The notes below the pieces were generated by a model. The model saw only the letters and a program-made list of their open reading frames with translations. It was not told the origin of the DNA and ran no database searches. A DNA stretch of 64,000 nt from Azadirachta indica (Eukaryota > Streptophyta > Magnoliopsida > Sapindales > Meliaceae): contig CM040447.1 of the NCBI GenBank assembly GCA_022749755.1, positions 14,545,087 to 14,609,086 on the forward strand, given 5' to 3'. Of the stretch, positions 37,383 through 48,292 are shown in pieces. The translations under genes and the position numbers were made by a program. Numbering within the stretch: position 1 is the first letter of the stretch; the number at the start of each line of letters is the position of its first letter.

Positions 37383-37973
37383 AGACAAATCCAATGTCGT
37401 TTACTATATTACACATAAAATTTTAAATCTTTGTATTAATATACTTTTTTAAAATTATTAGTATTATAATTATATAAAAATTTAGGTCTATCCTATTATA
37501 ATGTAGTTCAAAAATGTATCACTATAGTACGAAAATTTTATACTTAAAGAGGAGAATTTCTATTTGATATAGCCTAAAATCATACTTTTTAACTTAAAGA
37601 ATTCTCATTTAATATAGCCTAAAATTATATTTGTTGAATATAAGTTAAGAAGAAAAATTTGCTCCAAACTAGCGCATTTCAAGGTTATAAAATTAGAAGT
37701 TTAACTCTTGTAACCTTAGGCAGCTAATCCCCAAGCGAAAGTTATCTTTCATTCACAAACAAGCTAAGGATGTGAATTACTTGGATATCCAGATCAAGAT
37801 GATGAATTTATCATGAATTTTCTCGGCTGCAGTTACAATTACGTGCAAGTAGATTTAATTCCAAAGCAACAAGCGGGGAGAACAATAATACGGTAGAATG
37901 TGCACGAGACAAGAGAGGGTGTAAACGTGTAAAACGATACAGTAATATATGCACATCACATGATCTGATGGAT

Positions 37974-38004
37974 GGAACATGGAACATGGAACATGGAACA
38001 AGGA
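37974..38004. repeat. (GGAACAT)n short tandem repeat
   Basis: Three to four copies of a GGAACAT heptamer, the last altered to GGAACAA. Confidence 0.85.
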
Positions 38005-39660
38005 ACCATAGGCGAAGGCAAAGCCCTATGAAATTCCGAGACGGGACAACCATGAAACCTGTATATGAGTTTTAACAGTAAGAGAGCTAGCTTTTTCTCT
38101 TTTTGGGTCGGATTCCAGTAACAACAACACTCAAAACGTATAATGCGTAACACCACTGCTTCAATATTCATTTACACGTACTACCAGCGTAAGGTACATT
38201 GATGTGACCCAAGATGAGAGCTAGCTATAGGAGCCAAAAATCCAACTCTAGATTTGTTTTCTCTGATTCTCGTATTGGGATTGGATAAAAAGACAACTCT
38301 CGTGTTAGAATCCGTACTATTATTATACACCCTATGTCTTTAATTTGCTTATGTTCTTGCAGGTGTCCTGACTATCCCCTTCACCGGGTGGTGGCTCCAT
38401 TCTTGATCGATGGGAGCTGAGCTTTAATCTGTTTATATCTAAATAATGGAGAACTGAATCAATGACCATAGAAAATTAGCTGTGCACTATACTATACATA
38501 CAACACATTATTAAGTTGGGACATGCTTAATATGTAGAAAAAATCAACAATTTGCAATATGTATGTATAATTATTTTTCTTTAAAATATTTGATGGACCT
38601 AATTTTTTGTTATCTATCAATTATCGGGACAAAATCTCTTTAGCGGTTGACGAGCCATTAATATTTATTTAATAGCAAGAGGTCCAGGGAAGAAAGAAGG
38701 AGAGCCGGAAACACCTGGCTAGGCTTTTGCCACGTATTCTACATCCGGGCAATTAGTCCACATTCATGCATTAATTAAAATAACACAGCTTGCCTGATTA
38801 GTTTAATCATTGTTCTTTGTTCCTTCAATTTAATGATTACTTAACTCGGAAATTGTTCCCCTAATTAAACACAAAAGAACGATGGTGCCCTAATCTTAAT
38901 ATTATATATTAATTCAGAAAGATGAAGCTGCTCACAAGAGATTCTTCCATTTAACCCTAACCATTTATTTCCCGAATAAAATAATTCAAACCATAAGTTA
39001 TACAGAGCATACGTGACCGTTTTGTTTCCCAGTTTATGATACAAAACAACCGTCGTGTCAGGAGAGAGAACAAAAAGGTGCACGCAACTTGACCCACGTA
39101 CATAAAAATATTAAAAATAATAGTTCATTATCAAGATCAGATGCTCGAATCAACTTCAATTCCAATTATTTATTTATTTATTTTGAGTCAAATGCTTAAT
39201 ATTTTATTCAAATCATGGATGTCGGATCCACGTATTCATTCATATATATATATATATATATATATACATAGCCACCGTTGTTTGATAACTGCCAATAAAA
39301 TGTTATCAATCTACTATTCCAATCTAGTTTATTATAAATTGTTAGGAAAATGATTAGATTGGTCCAATTAGAATATTGTGTCGATTTCTTTTCATTTAAT
39401 TTATCCTTAATTCAATGTACTAGTACAATTAATATATATTTAATTTAGCGAGTTTGTATACAAATGAAATGGATAGAAAAATATTGTGTTTTGTTTAGTC
39501 GAAGAGAACAGTAACATAAATGTCAAATTCGGAGAGATATTAATAATGGAATGATGAGATTCGATTCTTGGAAAAGGAAGATTTGGTTGATTACTTTAAT
39601 TTAATTTTGTGATATGATCACGAAAGTTGTACACACATATATATATATATATATATATAG

Positions 39661-40372
39661 AGGAACATCATCAATTTATATAAATTTTTACGTGAATTAT
39701 TAACTCTTAAATTAAGAATACGTAGAGGTGTGATATTGAATAAAATAAAAATATAATAAATATTTTATATTTATTAATTAAAATTTTGTTACATTTTTTA
39801 ACTATCTCTTTTTTTTTTTTTTTTTATTCAGTAATTTATAAAATCTCTTTTTCATCTTTATTTTTTTCATTACATATTTCTATTCATTATTTCTTTTTAT
39901 TTTAATTATCAATTATAAATTTAAAAATTCAAAAATTTAAATTACTATTTTAATTTTCATCTTAATTATTACTTGCATATTAAAAAACTTAAAAATTTAA
40001 ATAAAAATTATTTTAATTAATTAATTTATAAAAAAAATTCATGATTTTTTTAAAAATTATTATAATATATTTAAAAAAGATTATTTAATTAATAAATTTT
40101 TTAACTTATAAATAATAATTAGAATTAACATATATTTAAGGATAGAGAAGATATAATAAAGAAAAATTAAATTGAGAGAAAGATTAATAAATTGAAGGTA
40201 AGAAAGAGAAGAGAAAAAAAAAATAAAATACCTTATTAAATGAGTTTGTAAGAGTTTTTTTTATATTTCTTAAATATAATATTGGCCTTCCACATATTTT
40301 TAATCTAAAGATTAATAATTAATATAAAAATTTATATAAAATAAATTATTAATCCAATCATTTATATATATA
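39661..40372. mobile_element. MITE-like inverted-repeat element (tentative)
   Basis: The left arm near 39670-39712 contains ATATAAATTTTTACGTGAAT and TATTAACTCTTAAATT. The right arm at about 40300-40352, read in reverse complement, contains ATATAAATTTTTATATTAAT and TATTAATCTTTAGATT. The arms are therefore diverged terminal inverted repeats about 700 bp apart. The interior is very AT-rich and non-coding. Both ends lie against (AT)n microsatellites, so a TA target duplication would be invisible. Exact ends are unresolved. Confidence 0.55.
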
Positions 40373-41046
40373 TATATATATATAATTTTGCTAGTGTGTC
40401 ATGCATGCCCGCGGTATAACATTGTATTCTCAAGTTGATGCAAAATGGATGGTTGGATAAATAGAGTCGATTAATTAATAAGGTTGAGTTCAGTTCACTG
40501 GATGTGATTTATGATAAGTTGTTTCCCTCCTCTATCATTTAAAATATATACGACTTTATTATTAATAGCCAACTAGGGTTGACTGAACATAGGCTGAAAA
40601 TGTTGGCTAAAGAAAACTTAATCAGAAAACAAATAATTAAGAGAGGTTAGAATGGCTAGGTGAAGTTAGACTAGATGGACCAGAAAAGAACAAAGCGTGA
40701 CGTAAAGGAGGGAAAGGAGGGAAAGGAGAAATTTGAGTCAGTCAATAATGAAGTAAAGGCGTAAGGCAAGGCAAGGCATGTGTTGGTATTGGTTAACATC
40801 ACACCCTAACCACAAATCAAATGAATTGAAGAAGATGCCAAGAGTACTGTAGTACATAGTAGAAGATGATCAATTTGAAAAATAATAATAATGGAGGGGT
40901 TTGGTTTGGGAAAGAAAAGATGAGTGGAGGTTCCAGGTAGATGCAGACATTGGTGCAGGCGCACAAACTCGAAACAGCCTCGAGTCAAGTAGAGTAGAGA
41001 GAGAAACAATGCAAGACTGTCTTAGTCGTCTAACGAGTAGAGAGAG

Positions 41047-41109
41047 AAAGAAAGAAAGAAAGAAAGAAAGAAAAGAGAGAATCTGACACACACACACACA
41101 CACACACAC
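41047..41109. repeat. (GAAA)n and (CA)n microsatellites
   Basis: Six or so GAAA units, then a (CA)n run after a short spacer, seen directly. Confidence 0.9.
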
Positions 41110-41201
41110 GCTAAAAAAAGACAATTGCTGTAATGTGGACCAGCATTCTAACACTTTAATTCTCTCTACCCACGAAAAGAAAGGAGTAACTAAAAGGCTC
41201 T

Positions 41202-41202
<1 letters not shown>

Positions 41203-41234
<32 letters not shown>
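41203..41234. repeat. (CT)n microsatellite
   Basis: A CT dinucleotide run of about 16 units, seen directly. Confidence 0.93.
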
Positions 41235-41237
<3 letters not shown>

Positions 41238-41381
41238 GTCTTAAATAACCCGCTTGCTTGCTAAACCCTTATTGATCAACCAATTTAACTGGGTTTTATG
41301 TCTCATAAACATACTACTTTGATCTGGGAATTTGAGATTGCAGGAAGATTCCAGGCAAATATAGCAGCGTCTAATTAACAC

Positions 41382-41424
41382 ATTAATTAATTAATTAATT
41401 AATTAATTAATTAATTAATTAATT
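41382..41424. repeat. (ATTA)n tetranucleotide repeat
   Basis: About ten units of TTAA/AATT periodicity (ATTA repeat) ending in a poly-T run, seen directly. Confidence 0.93.
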
Positions 41425-41513
41425 TTTTTTAATTTCTTTAAATTTTTAATTTAATTCACAATATTTCTTTCTCTCTCTCTCTGTCTCTCTCGCTTCCTTC
41501 CTGTTTTTCCCTT

Positions 41514-41546
41514 TATATATATATATATATATATATACACATGTAT

Positions 41547-41594
<48 letters not shown>
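41514..41594. repeat. Two adjacent (AT)n microsatellites
   Basis: Two AT arrays are separated by a short segment rich in CACA. Such arrays are prone to slippage and collapse in assemblies. Confidence 0.93.
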
Positions 41595-41640
41595 CTTCAG
41601 TACGATATCAGTCTCACATACAAAGATATATATACATTCA

Positions 41641-42711
41641 TTATTTAGGTTTTGTTTAGGGTTGCAGTGAGATTGCGGATAGTGGGGAGAAGCAATAATT
41701 AAAGAGATGGACCAGTATGCAGGCTATGCAAGAGAACTAACATGAGCTTGTCGGCTGTTCTGCAAGAAATACTTTCAGATCCGCAGCGTCATTAGTCTCT
41801 TTAATACTCACCACTCATCAGTACTGTTCCTTTAATGGATGGATTTTATTGGATTGGATGGATGGTAGGAAGCACAAACCATTTCTCTTACCCTATCTCT
41901 TTCCTCTTTTTTCTTTTTTTTCCCCCTTTCTCTCTCTCTTTTTCTGATAATTTAAGATTCCAGATTTTCTTCCTCATCAATGTAACCTAGAATCAACATT
42001 TCTGCTTTGTTAACTTAATTGTCTTTCCTCTTAATCTTCCAAACTCTATTAATTTCCCTGGTGCGTGCAACCAGCTGTTCCTTGTTTCATCTTCAAATCG
42101 GCCGTTTACTTCATTAAGGTAACTTTTTTTTTTTTTTAAAATTTTATTTTGGTGTAAATCGAGTTAATTACTGAGCTGCTTAGGTAGAACCATTTAGGGG
42201 CCCATCTAATTAATTAATTTAAGTTCATCTCCTCTTTCAGTTTCAAAGCTTCTTTCCTTTCATGTTCTTGTTTTTTGTCTGAATTGATAGCGTGTGCTTA
42301 TAATTCACCCCTTCCAATTTATCTATTCGTACTTAAGTTTTGTCCATCATCTATTACTGCTCACTCACCTGCTTACGTCTTGGGAATAGGGTTGCAATTA
42401 GTGAAAAATGGGTTGGTGGGTTTAGCACCAAGCACGTCAAAATCACACAAAGAGAGCGGACACTAGTAATTAATCTTCAATTAGGTTGATAATTTCTTTG
42501 ATTAAGTGCTTTCTTTCTGGATAGACAGTGTGATTAGGGTTTGAAAAATTGCGAGGACATAAATGGTTTAAGGAAAATCATGGTGCTCGCTGCCTCCGAT
42601 GGATATTGATGGTAGAGAGAGATTTTTATTTATTATTAATTAATTGTTTAATAAAGAAATAGAGAAGCTGAAATCAAGACATAGATCAAGGGTTATTAAA
42701 CCAGATTTTTA
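41641..42711 (+). promoter_or_regulatory. Presumed leader/promoter of the ZF-HD gene
   Basis: Pyrimidine-rich blocks (41880-41945) and a GGTAACT sequence at about 42118, which could be a donor for a 5' UTR intron. Small upstream ATG frames exist, for example 42275-42466. Nothing proves transcription. The start codon at 42712 is chosen because it opens the single long frame. Confidence 0.35.
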
Positions 42712-43854
42712 ATGGAACTCAGCGACCAAGATAACGAAATAGAAGGGATGACAAGGTCTTTGGGTTACACCAGAGATTCATCGTCAAAAGTCTCGTCAAC
42801 GCCAATTAATTCAGCTGTAGGAGAAACGGGGAGAGATCAAAATACTGTTCATGTTGACGATGAAACAATATTTGATCCATCTGAAACCCTAGATCAGCAG
42901 CTTCTTTTTCATCATCAATTGAATCAAGACCACAACAAACCAAGTGGGAATCGAGATATAAATCCAGATCCAGTTCAAGTTTCGATTGCCCCCACAAGAG
43001 CAACCGGTGCAAAGACGCAGCAGCAGCTGCAGCAAGCTGAAGGTAATATTAATAGATCAATCCAAAGATCATCAGGAGCAGCACCAAGACAAGCACTGCC
43101 TCCTTCACCAACCATCAGTTCGCCTTTGTCTAGATATAAAGAATGCCAGAGGAATCATGCTGCGACCATGGGATCCCATGTTGTGGATGGCTGCGGAGAA
43201 TTCATGCCAAGCGGTGAAGAAGGCACTTCAGATGCCTTGAAATGTGCAGCTTGTGACTGTCACCGAAATTTTCACCGCAAAGAAACTGATGGAGAACCAC
43301 ACTATGCACTACCAAATTGTCATTACACTTACAATAACCCCAACACCCAAAGAAATGCAGTACCACCACAGCATCATCACCATCAACAACAACAACTTCA
43401 ATATCAACATCCATATCCACCTCATCATCATCAACTACTTCATACACAACAGCCTCCTCCTCATCCTCCTCTTCATCACAGAATCCCTTATAATAGTCCC
43501 CCAACAGCTGCAATTGCACCGATGATGATGACTTTCGGTGGTGGGGGCAGTAGCGGTGGCCTGGACGAGTCTTCAAGCGAAGATCTCAACATGTATCAGT
43601 CAAGTGCAAGAGGGCAAACATCTGGGCAACCACGCTTATCCAAGAAGAGATTTAGAACCAAGTTCACTCAAGAACAGAAGGACAGGATGTTGGAGTTTGC
43701 TGAGAAGTTGGGATGGAGGATCCAGAGGCAAGATGAGCCTGGAGTGCTGGAGTTCTGTAATCAAATTGGTGTGAAGAGACAGGTTTTCAAGGTTTGGATG
43801 CATAACAATAAGCAATCAAGCAAGAAGAAGGAAGCAAGTGTAAGAATCAATTAA
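42712..43854 (+). CDS. ZHD: Zinc finger-homeodomain (ZF-HD) transcription factor
   Basis: A plant-specific DNA-binding regulator of the ZHD family, which dimerises through its zinc-finger domain. It is intronless, as is usual for the family, and 380 aa. The N-terminal 140 residues are polar and poorly conserved. The ZF-HD dimerisation domain is at about 142-191, with [10 protein letters not shown], the [14 protein letters not shown] block and the [14 protein letters not shown] cluster carrying the Cys/His ligands. A His/Gln/Pro-rich linker follows (about 214-260). The homeodomain spans about 311-370 ([20 protein letters not shown] ... [14 protein letters not shown]); the ZHD-typical Met replaces the Phe of the usual WF-N motif. 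The linker is longer than in most Arabidopsis members because of the His/Gln repeats. Assignment to a numbered ZHD paralogue is not possible here. Confidence 0.95.
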   Translation: MELSDQDNEIEGMTRSLGYTRDSSSKVSSTPINSAVGETGRDQNTVHVDDETIFDPSETLDQQLLFHHQLNQDHNKPSGNRDINPDPVQVSIAPTRATGAKTQQQLQQAEGNINRSIQRSSGAAPRQALPPSPTISSPLSRYKECQRNHAATMGSHVVDGCGEFMPSGEEGTSDALKCAACDCHRNFHRKETDGEPHYALPNCHYTYNNPNTQRNAVPPQHHHHQQQQLQYQHPYPPHHHQLLHTQQPPPHPPLHHRIPYNSPPTAAIAPMMMTFGGGGSSGGLDESSSEDLNMYQSSARGQTSGQPRLSKKRFRTKFTQEQKDRMLEFAEKLGWRIQRQDEPGVLEFCNQIGVKRQVFKVWMHNNKQSSKKKEASVRIN

Positions 43855-46206
43855 TTAACTATCCCATCTTCAAATTAATCTATCAGACTGCAGCTATTTG
43901 AAGATAGATATAGTTAGTGGATAAACTAGAATTTTAGATGTGAATAATTAACCAAATAGCTAGATCGAGAGGAAAATTACACGGGATTAGAGCTAGCTAG
44001 CAGTAGCAGCACCGGATACTTCCAAATGAATTTTCCTCAATTTCTGGGTATTATTACTTGTAATTGTCTTTTTTAGATTATTCTGAGATATTACAATTCT
44101 CATCAGAAACGTCGTGTTAGTTTGAATGTAAACTGATAATTCCTTTTAGAATTAGATTAATCATGGCTTGCTCAAGATCATTAATCAGTAGGGGAAATTA
44201 ATTAACTCAAAATTAGGGAAACAAATTAATTAATGAAAAGAAAAGAAAGGAAAAACTAAAAAACATTTACATATTAGTTAGTGATTATTTTGAAGATGAG
44301 CGTCATTAGTTTCACGGTGTGTGCCTTCTTGTTAATTATTCAAATTAATTAATTAGTTCATTCATTCTATTATTTAATAAGATAATTAGTTTGGGATGGT
44401 TATTGGATTTTTTATGCATACGTATGTGTATGGGGTTGTTTATCTTCAGTGCCCTGCACTACTACGGCCTGCCCCTATTTGGCCCTTTAATCAAATCATA
44501 GAGAAGAGAAAAAAAAAAAAAAAAAGGGTTTTGGTTCGATAGATGGATTCCAAGGAGCCTTAGCTACCAGATTGTCAGTCTCATCGATCCCCTTTTTTCT
44601 TTTTCTCTCAAGATCAAGAATTAAAGCCATATTAAACGGATCATGGTATGTTAATAATGACGACGGTGACACTTGCTGGCTAGATTAATTTTTGAATTCC
44701 AATTAATGTTTTAATTTCTGCTCACTTTACATGGTGTGGGTTTGGACTGAAGTTAAATATCTCTTAAATTCTTCTTATGAGTTATAATTAACTATGATAT
44801 AATATTAGAATTAACTTAGTAATCATGTTCTAGTTGATATTATGTTTTTTAATGTCTTCCAAAACATTATACTATAATAGTTGACTTATCAATCGACTAA
44901 TAACACTATTGGTTACCATTTATAATTATATGTGGCATTATATATACGATAAATTAATTTCATCATAAACTCATCATCAGCATCATATTACAAGTGATTA
45001 TGTACGAATAATATTATTTAGAGTTGACGTAACCATGAACCAATATATAAGCATTAAGATATTAATTTTCATCATAAATGTTAACATACAGCTTAGATTA
45101 TTTTGTTTGAGCCAGCGGGCTGGTGCACACACAAACAAATATATATAAAATTATGCACAGTATATCATAAAATTTATACAGATTGCATATGTCGATCGAA
45201 AAATCAAATCCGATTTCTAGAATTGAAATGAGTATCAATCGTCATCAATCTCGATCGGTCTACTATATATTGATTGGATTTGGATCCTAAATCCAAAATT
45301 GAATTCCTTAATTAGTGTTCTGCTTGTGTAAATGGCTGCTGGGCCACCGGCTTGCTGGCTTGTTGAGCTAACTGCTGCAGCTAACTAGTGGTTTTGCTTG
45401 GCAGCTTCTTCTGTAATTCTTCTTATTTATTTATTAATTTAATTACAACATTAATGAATATACAATTTATAGTTAGTAGAGCAATCAATGCTTCTTCTTA
45501 AAAATTAAGTCTATAGAACAAATTATTTGGTGATCTAATTATAATCAATATTAATTATTGAGATGTAGCGGGCAGGGCTTCGTGGATTGGATTCATGCAG
45601 GTACACGTACTTTCAAATTAACTAGAGTGTGAAGTAATTGAAGAACCCCTCACTACTTACTTACTAAGCCTACCAATTAAGCCAAGAACACTAAAGAAAG
45701 TAAATCCTAATAAACATATTATTATGTTATTATATACTATTGACAGCATGCATGAAAGCGCACGCACAAATCATCGGGAATATATGTGCGTGTGTGTATT
45801 TATATATGTATATTTGCAAGAATGAATGAATGAGTTAATTATTATTAATTAATTCATTCCAAATTATGAAATTACAGTGGTAAATTTAAGTGCCAAAGAT
45901 GAAGGACCTGATCAAATTAATCTTGAAGTAGAAAACTAAATAATTAAAAAGGAACAACAGCTGAGGGAGGTAGCGGTAACTCATTGGAGAATGGTGGTAG
46001 GGGCCAGATAACAGCAGTTGTAGTTGGCTTGAGCTCACACTCATCACAGCAAGGCCCTATACTCTTTTAAATCTTATTCCCAAGATGAGGACGAGCTACT
46101 GCTGCTGCTGTTCTGCTCGTGATGATGCCTCCCCCATCCCCTCATAACCTTATTACATAAATATGCTATGCTATGCTATGGTAATTAAGGTGAAGCTCAG
46201 ATCGAC
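43855..46206. other. Intergenic between ZF-HD gene and secreted-protein gene
   Basis: Starts with the presumed 3' UTR of the ZF-HD gene and ends with the presumed 3' UTR of the minus-strand gene at 46207. Between them is AT-rich DNA with ATTA-rich stretches. A CTGCTGCTGCTG run occurs near 46099. No further gene is supported. Confidence 0.55.
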
Positions 46207-47307
46207 TCACAGCTCTTTATTGGTAGTAGTAGTAGGAGCAGTACCATCACTGTTCTTATTATTACAAGTCTTGTCTTTGTTATAATAATTGTTAGGTTGA
46301 TCAGCCCCAGCCGGCCCGGCCCCAGCCTTCGGCATTGTTTGATCCTTATTATAACCCAAATCACGACCCAGCCTATCCTGGTTCAAATTGGTTGCTTCCA
46401 TGCCCCTCAACGAAGTATACGTTGGTGTGCCTGCATATATATATATATATATATATTATGCAAAACCAAAATATTAACAAAATATAAATTATAATATGAA
46501 ATTTTAAACATAAGCAACTTAAGCATTAATTATTAATTTGAAATTAATAACGTACTGAATACAAAGCTGTCCATCAAATTACGAGATTCTTTTGTCTGAT
46601 CCGTATTTGATCCAGGTTGCTTGCTGAGAGCACGGTTGCAACAAGATACATGAAATTAATGGTTGTTTCGTATAACATAATATTAATATATAATTATAAA
46701 ATTAACTAAACTCCACTAGTCCCGATCATCATTCCTGTAGCTAGCACGCATAAATGTTTTAATTTACAGTCAAATTAAATTAGCTAAATTAGGGTGCATG
46801 CTCAAATTATTTATATTACATTATTATACATAATATATAATATATATGCTGGTTAATCAATAACATTCATTTTCCTCGACTGTTTAATAGTCATCTCATC
46901 CCTGAGTTGGACACCAAGTAAAAGCAATTAACAGAAAATGTACGTTATATATGTATTATCATACACTTATATAAATTTATTATACCTACAAATTTATGGA
47001 GAATGAAGAATAAGTATATATATATATAAGTATATATATATATATATATAAATGCATACAAAAGGTGTAGTACGTGCGTGTGTTCTACTTACTTAGCATG
47101 AAAATCCCACATGTCTCCAGGGGACGGCCTTTCGACTCCGTCCTGCTGGTGCACTACCCTCATGTGCTGTGGAATTCCAGTAGCTGTATAAAGAGCCGGA
47201 CCCGGAGCAGCAGCTTCTTGCGCTGATACCACCACAGTTGACAACATCAACGTCAATAACACCAATCTCTTCCCCATCCCCATCTCCATCTCCATCTCCA
47301 TCTCCAT
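46207..47307 (-). CDS. Unrecognised small secreted protein, 3 exons
   Basis: I do not recognise the family. Exons 47307-47093, 46623-46556 and 46430-46207 join in phase to 507 nt (168 aa), with GT-AG borders AA|GTAAGT, CTCAG|CA, CA|GTACGT and TGCAG|GC. The N-terminus is a Met-Glu/Met-Gly run encoded by a hexanucleotide repeat, followed by a clear signal peptide (KRLVLLTLMLSTVVVSAQ) with cleavage likely after AQ or nearby. The mature part is hydrophilic: ATGIPQHMRVVHQQDGVE and PSPGDMWDFHA, then a middle with MDSFVFSTPTYTSLRGME, a Gly/Ala/Pro stretch (KAGAGPAGAD), an Asn/Lys-rich segment and a Thr run. There is a single Cys in the mature protein, so it is not a cysteine-rich peptide. The true start could be a later Met in the repeat. 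Unspliced, exon 1 would stop just after DFHAK. A precursor of a signalling peptide is one possibility, not shown. Confidence 0.6.
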
Positions 47308-47310
47308 CTC
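47283..47310. repeat. (CATCTC)n coding microsatellite
   Basis: Tandem hexamers at the start of the secreted-protein frame encode alternating Met-Glu on the minus strand, so the number of candidate start codons depends on repeat length. Confidence 0.85.
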
Positions 47311-48292
47311 TTCTAATTAATTAATTAGTTATGTTTCTGAAAAATATAAAATTATTTTCAATTAAACTGAACACAGATACACTCCTGAAGATCCAATGTC
47401 CTTGCTTAATTTGTTGATATATTATTGTTTATATAACACAGAAACTGTTGCGATGTAGGAGGTTCTTTAGCCACTTGTATGTACGTTTGTTGACATGGCC
47501 ACTGTTACTGTTACCGTTACCGTTACCCTCATCTTATGCTTATGATCACATCCTTTCTTCCTCCTTCTACGGGTTTAGCTCCTCGAACCTTGCTGCCTCT
47601 AGTATATATTATCGGCAGAACGGTTACAATTCAGTGACCTTTTCCTTTTCCCTTCCCACCCCAACCAATTTAGTTTGCCAAAATATTGGCTTCTCTTTCT
47701 TTCTTTAATCTCTTTTTTTAAAAGGTAATTAATGTTTGTATGTATACATCATTTTTACCTATTTTTCATTCATCACTCATTTATGTCTAATGATTAATAA
47801 TTTGGTAAAAATTAAATGACCACCCATAAATTGATCCATTTTAATTTTTTCTCACATGTACATTGATTGCATAGATTTCCAGATACATTGCTGCAAGCAT
47901 GAGTGGAGTAGAGTAGGCTATGAAAGGGGATTAACGTCCGAACTGAAACTTAATCCGCAGGGCAGAAAATATGTCACATGACCAAGATTCGTAAAAACTA
48001 CGGCAATCAGTTCATGTAAGAAATAAATTTACTTAAAAGTAATTCCACCAAGCCAAGAACATTAATAATAATCTTTTATCTAGCCAAGAACATTAATAAT
48101 AATCTTTTATCTAACCTTACAAAATAATTGTCTCCACTTTGACCCAAAAAAAAAAAAAAATACTCGGGCAAACTTCCCCGCAACCTAGCCTAGTGTATCG
48201 AGAAATTTCACCCCTTATTATTTTGGAGTGCCGTGCCAATTGCGCATGGAAATCATGCTATGCTTACACCAAAAATGGAAAATTGAGCGACT
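47308..48292. other. Intergenic between secreted-protein gene and ATAD3 gene
   Basis: Upstream DNA of the secreted-protein gene and downstream DNA of ATAD3. Contains a short GTTACC tandem near 47506-47527 and a perfect 31-bp duplication at 48051-48112. The 86-aa plus frame at 47448-47708 has no recognised motif. Confidence 0.55.
48051..48112. repeat. Perfect 31-bp tandem duplication
   Basis: The 31-base unit starting AGCCAAGAACATTAATAATA occurs twice with no mismatch and no spacer (48051-48081 and 48082-48112), indicating a recent slippage or repair event. Confidence 0.95.

Larger units (their letters stand above)
33952..39660. other. Intergenic, AT-rich, no gene seen
   Basis: No supported gene in about 5.7 kb. 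Visible content is A/T homopolymers (34330-34365, 34470-34490), (AT)n near 35955-35971, a GGGTT array at 36562-36582, an (AT)n/(AG)n compound repeat at 37328-37378, four GGAACAT units near 37975-38003 and (AT)n at 39241-39266. A GC-balanced patch at 34700-35000 may be a transposon fragment. The short open frames carry no family motif. Confidence 0.55.
40373..41640. other. Microsatellite-dense upstream region of the ZF-HD gene
   Basis: Holds (GAAA)n at about 41047-41073, (CA)n at 41086-41109, (CT)n at 41203-41234, a (TTAA)-type array at 41382-41424 and two (AT)n tracts at 41514-41537 and 41555-41594. No gene is supported. It may contain the promoter of the gene at 42712. Confidence 0.6.

Noticed and set aside
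38340..38440. GC-balanced island resembling an exon or microRNA precursor
   Set aside because: No hairpin with a known miRNA and no long frame. I compared it by eye with common plant miRNA families and found no match.
43202..43576. 124-aa acidic minus-strand frame
   Set aside because: Antisense of the His/Gln-rich linker of the ZF-HD gene.
47448..47708. 86-aa plus-strand frame with hydrophobic start
   Set aside because: It includes a GTTACC microsatellite and no recognisable domain. It lies in the promoter region of the divergent minus-strand gene.
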